From contig JAISRJ010000151.1 in assembly GCA_031273705.1 (NCBI GenBank), forward strand, positions 1-10,943: a stretch of DNA of 10,943 nt, read 5' to 3'. A program made the position numbers and the translations under genes. Shown here piece by piece: positions 6,515-10,943 of this stretch. Below the pieces are notes generated by a model. That model saw nothing but the letters and a program-made list of their open reading frames with translations, searched no databases and was not told where the DNA came from. This DNA is from Clostridiales bacterium (lineage in GTDB: Bacteria; Bacillota; Clostridia; Lachnospirales; WQUN01). The stretch's first letter is position 1. Every line of letters begins with the position of its first letter.

Positions 6515-6894
6515 AGTTACAGTCATGGGATGAATTAAAGAAGTACAGGGACGATACTAAAGACGAAACCAGTCTGTTGTCCGACGATTCTAAAACGACG
6601 ATTCTGGCGGTCGGCGAGGCTACATGTGGTATAGCGGCGGGCGCGAAAGAAGTCGCCGACGCTTTGCAGGCGGAAATTGAAAAGCAAAAACTTTCAAATG
6701 TAAAAATTATCGCCACCGGTTGTTATGGCTGTTGCTATGCCGAACCGATGGTCGAAGTGCGCCAGCCCGGAAAGGATTCCGTCTATTACGGATATGTCAC
6801 GCCCGATATCGCGAAAGACATTGTCAGTAAGCATGTAGCTAATAATGAGATATTGCAGGGGAACGTCCTCAATATGGAGGTGTTGATTCCGTGA
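6511..6894 (+). CDS. hndB: [FeFe]-hydrogenase subunit HndB (thioredoxin-like ferredoxin)
   Basis: A 127-residue protein matching the small HndB subunit, equivalent to the N-terminal thioredoxin-like domain that is fused to the flavin subunit in HydB-type enzymes. Cysteines are C39 (ATCGIAAGA), C71, C74 and C75 (GCYGCCYAEP). The usual first ligand, five residues before C39, is V34; C74 is an additional cysteine. So a [2Fe-2S] cluster, if present, would need C74 or another ligand. The start is TTG at 6511, coupled to hndA through TTGA, with only a weak upstream site (AGGTG). It overlaps hndC by four bases (GTGA). Role: probable electron-transfer or structural subunit; which is not clear from sequence. 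Confidence 0.87.
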   Translation: MKLQSWDELKKYRDDTKDETSLLSDDSKTTILAVGEATCGIAAGAKEVADALQAEIEKQKLSNVKIIATGCYGCCYAEPMVEVRQPGKDSVYYGYVTPDIAKDIVSKHVANNEILQGNVLNMEVLIP

Positions 6895-8351
6895 CGCGGC
6901 AAATCAGAATAGCACTGCGCAACTGCGGGGTAATCGATCCCGAAAATATAAATGATTATATCGCGACCGGTGGGTATGACGCCCTGGCCAAGGCGATTTT
7001 TTCCATGAGCCAGGACGATGTGATCGACACTATGAAAAAGAGCGGCCTGCGCGGGCGTGGCGGCGCGGGCTTCCCGACCGGTATAAAATGGGAAACCGCC
7101 AGGAAAGCTAAATCCGACAAGAAATATGTACTCTGTAACGCGGACGAAGGCGATCCCGGCGCGTTTATGGATCGTTCCGTGTTGGAGGGCGATCCCCATT
7201 GCGTACTGGAGGCTATGGCTATTTGCGGTTACGCCATCGGCGCGAGTGAGGGCATTATTTATGTGCGCGCAGAATATCCTCTTGCGGTAAAGAGATTGCA
7301 GATCGCGATCGATCAGGCTAAGGAATTGGGGCTATTTGGAGAAAACATACTTGGCAGCGGCTTTTCGTTTGACATAAGGCTGTACTTTGGGGCGGGGGCG
7401 TTCGTCTGCGGCGAGGAAACATCTTTGATGAATTCAGTGCAGGGCGGACGCGGAGAACCGCGTCTTAAACCTCCGTTTCCCGCTAATGTTGGTCTGTGGG
7501 ATAAACCTACTAATATAAATAATGTTGAAACCTACGCGAACGTAACTCAAATTGTGCGCAATGGCTGGGAATGGTACCGTCAGTTTGGCACGGAAAAATC
7601 CGCGGGCACAAAGGTTTTCGCTTTGGCGGGCAAAGTCAACAACGTCGGTCTGGTAGAAGTGCCGATGGGCACCACTTTGCGCGAGATTATTTATGATATC
7701 GGCGGTGGTATTCAGCATCACAAAAAATTTAAATCTGCGCAAACCGGCGGTCCATCGGGCGGATGTATTCCGGCGGAACATCTGGATACCCCGATCGATT
7801 ATGAATCGCTGATTGCTTTGGGATCTATGATGGGCAGCGGCGGTATGATCGTTATGGACGAAGACGACTGTATGGTCGGGATCGCGAAGTTTTATCTTAC
7901 ATTCACCGCGGAAGAAAGCTGCGGTAAATGTACTCCATGCCGAATTGGAAATATGCGTCTGTTGGAGATTTTAACCCGTATTACAGAAGGCGACGGCACT
8001 GAGGACGACTTGAAAAAACTTGAGAGTCTGGGGCAGACCATAAAGGATACCGCGCTTTGCGGATTAGGTCAAAGCTCGCCTAACCCCATACTTTCCACTC
8101 TGCATTATTTTTACGATGAATACATGGCTCATGTTGATGAGAAACGCTGTCCGTCCGGCACTTGTACAAAATTAGTCGGGTATAAGATTCTGCCCGAAAA
8201 ATGCACCGGATGTACGGTTTGCGCGCGCAACTGCCCGGTTAACTGTATTTCGGGCGAACGGAAGAAAACCCATGTTATCGATCAAAAGCGTTGCATAAAG
8301 TGCGGAGTATGTTTTTCAAAATGCCCGTTTAAAGCAATTATTAGAGGCTAA
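6891..8351 (+). CDS. hndC: [FeFe]-hydrogenase flavin subunit HndC (NuoF/HydB-like)
   Basis: A 486-residue NAD(H)- and FMN-binding subunit. GRGGAGFPTG (55-64), NADEGDPGAF (83-92) and GAGAFVCGEETS (167-178) form the NuoF FMN/NADH site. C344, C347, C350 (ESCGKCTPCRIG) and C390 hold a [4Fe-4S] cluster. An SLBB-type stretch lies near 245-330. The C-terminal tail adds two ferredoxin sites, C438/C441/C444/C448 and C468/C471/C474/C478, plus a Cys pair C420/C425. The N-terminal thioredoxin-like domain of HydB is absent; HndB supplies it. The start is GTG at 6891, with GGAGGTG at 6876-6882. In related enzymes this subunit is where NADH, ferredoxin and hydrogenase electrons meet, so it is the likely bifurcation centre. 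All key motifs are intact. Confidence 0.93.
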   Translation: MTRQIRIALRNCGVIDPENINDYIATGGYDALAKAIFSMSQDDVIDTMKKSGLRGRGGAGFPTGIKWETARKAKSDKKYVLCNADEGDPGAFMDRSVLEGDPHCVLEAMAICGYAIGASEGIIYVRAEYPLAVKRLQIAIDQAKELGLFGENILGSGFSFDIRLYFGAGAFVCGEETSLMNSVQGGRGEPRLKPPFPANVGLWDKPTNINNVETYANVTQIVRNGWEWYRQFGTEKSAGTKVFALAGKVNNVGLVEVPMGTTLREIIYDIGGGIQHHKKFKSAQTGGPSGGCIPAEHLDTPIDYESLIALGSMMGSGGMIVMDEDDCMVGIAKFYLTFTAEESCGKCTPCRIGNMRLLEILTRITEGDGTEDDLKKLESLGQTIKDTALCGLGQSSPNPILSTLHYFYDEYMAHVDEKRCPSGTCTKLVGYKILPEKCTGCTVCARNCPVNCISGERKKTHVIDQKRCIKCGVCFSKCPFKAIIRG

Positions 8352-8360
8352 GGAGGCTTA

Positions 8361-10106
8361 ATGATGGTGGATATCACGATCAATAATGTTGAAACGTCCG
8401 TTCCGGATGGCACTACAATATTGGAAGCCGCTAAAAGCCTTGGAGTCCATATTCCTACATTGTGTCATTTAGATTTGCACGATATAAAAATGGTAAATAG
8501 AGTCGGCACATGCCGCGTCTGCATGGTCGAGGTTGACGGCAGACGAAATCTGCTTCCTTCCTGCTCCACTACGGTATCACCCGGAATGAAGGTTTATACC
8601 AATACAAAGAGGGCTGTCTCCGCTCGCAGACAAATTGTAGAGCTATTGCTTTCCAATCACCCTAAAGAATGTCTAAGCTGTGAAAGAAACCAAAACTGTG
8701 AGCTGCAAGCATTGGCGGCAGAGCTGGGTATCCGAGAAATTCATTTCAAGGGTCCGCGTCTTAAAACAGAAAAGGATTCTTCCAGCTATTCCATTGTAAA
8801 GAATTTTGAAAAATGTGTGCTATGCCGTCGCTGCGAGACTATGTGCAACGAGATACAGACCGTAGGAGTGTATTCCCCGGTACATAGGGGATTTGATACC
8901 GTAATGGGCACGGCTTTTGACAGGAAGATGCTGGACACGAACTGTACATTCTGCGGGCAGTGCGTTAGCGTATGTCCGACGGCGGCTCTTACAGAAACGG
9001 ATGATACTTCTAAAGTATGGGACGCCATTAACGATCCGGATAAAATTGTCATTGCTCAAACCGCCCCCGCTATTAGGGTAGCCTTGGGTGAGCCGTTCGG
9101 TCTGCCGGTGGGCACTCGTGTAACGGGTAAAATGGTGTCGGCTTTACGAAAAATCGGCTTTGATAAGGTAATGGATACCGATTTCGCGGCGGACTTGACT
9201 ATAATGGAAGAGGCTTCCGAATTAATCCACAGGATACGGCACGGTGGCAGGCTGCCAATTTTGACAAGCTGCTGTCCGGCGTGGGTGAAGTTTATAGAGC
9301 ATCAGTTCCCCACCTTGTTGGATATACCCTCGACCTGTAAATCGCCGCACGAGATGTTTGGGGCTATCGCCAAGACATATCTGGCTGATAAATTGGGTGT
9401 TGCCGCGGATAAAATTGTAGTGGTTTCCATCATGCCGTGTCTGGCGAAAAAGTTTGAAGCGAAACGTGACGAGCTGAGTGGTAAAACATCGGGCAGTGAT
9501 GTGGACTATGTTGTGTCTACACGTGAGTTGGCGCGGATGATTCGCGAGGCGGGTATTAATTTCGTTAATTTACAGGACGAGGATTTTGACGACGTGATGG
9601 GTGAATCGACGGGCGCTTCGGTAATATTCGGGACGACCGGCGGGGTTATAGAAGCGGCTGTTAGAACCGCGGCGGCGTGGCTGGATAAGGACAATCCAAA
9701 TCCGGAGATAGATTTTACGCAGTTGCGCGGACTGGAAGGCGTGCGTGAAGCCGAGGTTGAAATCGCGGGAATGAAGTTGAATATCGCTATCGCGCATGGT
9801 CTGGGTAACGCTAGGAATCTATTGACACAAATTCGCGACGGAAATGTCAAGTATCACGCGATTGAGATTATGGCGTGTCCGTCAGGTTGTGTCGGCGGCG
9901 GAGGTCAGCCGTACCACGGTAACAATATTGAGACGCTTAAAAAACGCGCGGCTGCTATTTATAAGGAAGACGAAGCTAAGACTGTCCGCCGTTCTCATGA
10001 GAACTTGCAAATTAAAAAATTGTATGATGAGTTTTTGGGCGAGCCATACGGTGAAAAAGCGCACGAGCTGTTGCATACTCATTTCAGCGCGCGTGATATA
10101 CTGTAG
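8361..10106 (+). CDS. hndD: [FeFe]-hydrogenase catalytic subunit HndD (HydA, group A)
   Basis: A 581-residue catalytic subunit that makes or oxidises H2. Order: N-terminal [2Fe-2S] domain (C35, C51, C54, C68); His-ligated [4Fe-4S] (H100, C104, C107, C113); two [4Fe-4S] sites (C152/C155/C158/C162 and C195/C198/C201/C205); then the H-domain. H-cluster motifs are complete: TSCCPAW (302-308), where C304 is the expected proton-relay cysteine and C305 a ligand; MPCLAKK (358-364); and EIMACPSGCVGGGGQP (502-517). A small-subunit-like tail follows. The start is the first of two adjacent ATGs (8361, 8364); AAGGAGG at 8350-8356 suits either. Maturation genes hydE, hydF and hydG are not in the window. 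The Hnd gene order supports a bifurcating group A3 enzyme rather than a simple ferredoxin hydrogenase. Confidence 0.95.
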   Translation: MMVDITINNVETSVPDGTTILEAAKSLGVHIPTLCHLDLHDIKMVNRVGTCRVCMVEVDGRRNLLPSCSTTVSPGMKVYTNTKRAVSARRQIVELLLSNHPKECLSCERNQNCELQALAAELGIREIHFKGPRLKTEKDSSSYSIVKNFEKCVLCRRCETMCNEIQTVGVYSPVHRGFDTVMGTAFDRKMLDTNCTFCGQCVSVCPTAALTETDDTSKVWDAINDPDKIVIAQTAPAIRVALGEPFGLPVGTRVTGKMVSALRKIGFDKVMDTDFAADLTIMEEASELIHRIRHGGRLPILTSCCPAWVKFIEHQFPTLLDIPSTCKSPHEMFGAIAKTYLADKLGVAADKIVVVSIMPCLAKKFEAKRDELSGKTSGSDVDYVVSTRELARMIREAGINFVNLQDEDFDDVMGESTGASVIFGTTGGVIEAAVRTAAAWLDKDNPNPEIDFTQLRGLEGVREAEVEIAGMKLNIAIAHGLGNARNLLTQIRDGNVKYHAIEIMACPSGCVGGGGQPYHGNNIETLKKRAAAIYKEDEAKTVRRSHENLQIKKLYDEFLGEPYGEKAHELLHTHFSARDIL

Positions 10107-10150
10107 TAATGACGGATAACTATGCGTTTAAAAATTAATAAGGATAAGAA
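10107..10150. other. Short spacer after hndD
   Basis: This A/T-rich gap before the terminator has no gene or site that I can support. Confidence 0.5.
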
Positions 10151-10189
10151 AAAAAATAAAAACGGTGGAGACCGCCGTTTTTATTTTTT
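10151..10189. terminator. Bidirectional intrinsic terminator between convergent genes
   Basis: Bases 10151-10168 pair with 10172-10189 around a three-base loop (AGA): an 18-base stem with one T-G wobble, made of a GC core and flanking A/T tracts. Seen from either strand it is a GC stem followed by a T-run, so it can end the hnd message on plus and the HPr-like message on minus. Its place between two converging genes agrees with this. Confidence 0.88.
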
Positions 10190-10205
10190 CATATACTTAA
10201 ACTGC

Positions 10206-10436
10206 TTACACAATATAATCTTTCAGCAAATCGATAACCTTATCGGCTTCAGCGGCATCATGAATGTCCAAGCGAAGTTTCTTGCTAAGGTCTAAGCTAA
10301 AAATACCCATAATAGATTTTGCGTCTACCACATATCGGTCGGATGCCAAGTCAAAGTCACCGTCAAATGTTGAGATTATATTGACAAAGCCTTTTACTTT
10401 ATCAATAGTGTTAAGTACGATATTAACCGATTTCAT
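10206..10436 (-). CDS. HPr-like protein lacking the active-site histidine
   Basis: A 76-residue protein of the HPr fold. The segment DAKSIMGIFSLDL (38-50) matches the HPr region around regulatory Ser46, with Ser41 retained, and the C-terminal helix DAAEADKVIDLLKDYIV fits. The N-terminal catalytic loop (normally GLHARPA with His15) reads TIDKVKGFV, with lysine at about the histidine position, so it cannot pass phosphate from enzyme I to PTS permeases. This resembles Crh, the Bacillus regulator that lost His15 but kept Ser46, yet orthology to Crh is not shown. AGGAGGG (10443-10449) precedes the ATG at 10434-10436. It has its own consensus promoter and shares a terminator with hndD. A regulatory role is inference; it could be a degenerate HPr family member. 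Confidence 0.8.
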   Translation of the reverse strand: MKSVNIVLNTIDKVKGFVNIISTFDGDFDLASDRYVVDAKSIMGIFSLDLSKKLRLDIHDAAEADKVIDLLKDYIV

Positions 10437-10487
10437 AATAATCCCTCCTAAAAGGATAACAAAAAATTCTTCAAATTTATCTTTTTG
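10437..10487. other. Leader of the HPr-like gene
   Basis: This A/T-rich leader, read on the minus strand, runs from about 10481 (predicted transcript start) to the ATG and holds the AGGAGGG site. I see no riboswitch or attenuator hairpin. Confidence 0.5.
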
Positions 10488-10516
10488 ATTATATTCTAAA
10501 CTATAGTTGATGTCAA
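10488..10516 (-). promoter_or_regulatory. Consensus sigma-A-type promoter of the HPr-like gene
   Basis: On the minus strand TTGACA (10516-10511), a 17-base spacer and TATAAT (10493-10488) match the vegetative consensus exactly, with no mismatch. It lies about 15 bases after the spoIVB stop, so the HPr-like gene is expressed independently of it. The spacer contains the perfect 10-base palindrome AACTATAGTT (10499-10508). Confidence 0.88.
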
Positions 10517-10531
10517 TGACTTGAATTGCCG

Positions 10532-10943
10532 TTACTCAATCTTTTTTTCCTGCCTAAGCATATTCTCAATAAATATTCCATATCCCTTTGACGGATCCTG
10601 TACAAAAACATGGGTCACAGCGCCGACGATTTTATCGTTTTGAATAATTGGACTGCCGCTCATGCCTTGCACTATACCATTCGTTCTGCGTAAAAGAGCG
10701 GGATCGGTAATGCGCAGAACTAATCCTTTTGTATCGTCATTTGAAAATCGATTTACACTTTCTATAAAAACATCGTATGGCTGAATGTCAGAATCCACGT
10801 TAGAAAAAATCTGCGCCGGTCCTTCTCTCACTTGATCTTGAAGGGCTATGGGCATTTTATGGGCAGTGACTTTACTTAAACCCAACAAATCCATTGTTCC
10901 ATAAATACCAAACGGCGTATTTATTTTTATTTCTCCCAGTGTG
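10532..10943 (-). CDS. spoIVB: SpoIVB-type peptidase (S55), 3' part, runs off the window
   Basis: The visible 136 residues (16 open codons upstream of the in-frame ATG at 10894 plus 120) are the C-terminal peptidase domain of SpoIVB. GIVQGMSGSPIIQ holds the expected catalytic serine of the GMSGSP motif. Other family features are the start GEIKINTPFGIYGTMD, IALQDQVREGPAQIF, RITDPALLRRTNG and AVTHVFVQDPSKGYGIFIE. In Bacillus SpoIVB is secreted from the forespore and signals sigma-K activation in the mother cell. The frame is open to the edge, so the true start, with signal peptide and PDZ domain, lies outside; the in-frame ATG at 10894 is internal. Downstream on the same strand is the HPr-like gene, not spo0A, which commonly follows spoIVB. 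A spoIVB paralog is possible. Confidence 0.9.
   Translation of the reverse strand, partial: TLGEIKINTPFGIYGTMDLLGLSKVTAHKMPIALQDQVREGPAQIFSNVDSDIQPYDVFIESVNRFSNDDTKGLVLRITDPALLRRTNGIVQGMSGSPIIQNDKIVGAVTHVFVQDPSKGYGIFIENMLRQEKKIE

Noticed and set aside
1..10943. CRISPR array, tRNA, rRNA, insertion sequence or prophage genes
   Set aside because: I saw no regularly spaced repeats, no cloverleaf or rRNA-like sequence, and no transposase, integrase or phage protein motif in any frame.

Overview
The window (10,943 bases, moderate G+C, strong AGGAGG-type ribosome binding sites, many TTG and GTG starts) looks like the chromosome of an anaerobic, endospore-forming member of the Clostridia. The spore link is the 3' part of a spoIVB-type peptidase gene at the right edge. 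The anaerobic, fermentative link is a ferredoxin-dependent 2-oxoacid oxidoreductase followed by a multi-subunit [FeFe]-hydrogenase. The genus cannot be named from this sequence alone.

Layout. Bases 1-360 hold no gene I can support. They contain several hairpins, one followed by a T-run, an 11-base direct repeat, and a probable promoter. Bases 361-5895 are a seven-gene plus-strand cluster: a P-loop ATPase, then the delta (two [4Fe-4S]), alpha, beta and gamma subunits of a 2-oxoacid:ferredoxin oxidoreductase of the VOR/KOR type, then an XRE-cupin regulator and an AMP-forming acyl-CoA synthetase. A 112-base gap follows with an extended -10 promoter, a Rex-like operator candidate over the -10, and a perfect 11-base inverted repeat whose arms flank the promoter. 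Bases 6008-10106 encode hndABCD, a trimeric-hydrogenase-type (HydABC-like) electron-bifurcating [FeFe]-hydrogenase in the four-gene Hnd arrangement. A long bidirectional terminator separates this from the minus-strand genes: an HPr-like protein without the phosphorylatable histidine, driven by a consensus promoter, and the partial spoIVB.

How it fits together. The oxidoreductase couples 2-oxoacids (probably from amino acids) to acyl-CoA and reduced ferredoxin. The hydrogenase can take electrons from reduced ferredoxin and NADH together and release H2, or run in reverse. The two clusters share the ferredoxin pool, which suggests amino-acid fermentation with H2 disposal. The acyl-CoA synthetase in the first operon also allows the opposite use: activating a scavenged carboxylic acid and reductively carboxylating it to a 2-oxoacid. 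The Rex-like site, if real, would tie hydrogenase expression to the NADH/NAD+ ratio.

The parts most worth a second look are the control region at 5926-5989, the His-less, Ser-retaining HPr-like protein beside spoIVB, the unusual cysteine set of HndB, the role of the P-loop ATPase, and the unexplained left-edge element. No wholly new system is evident; the main enzymes belong to known families.
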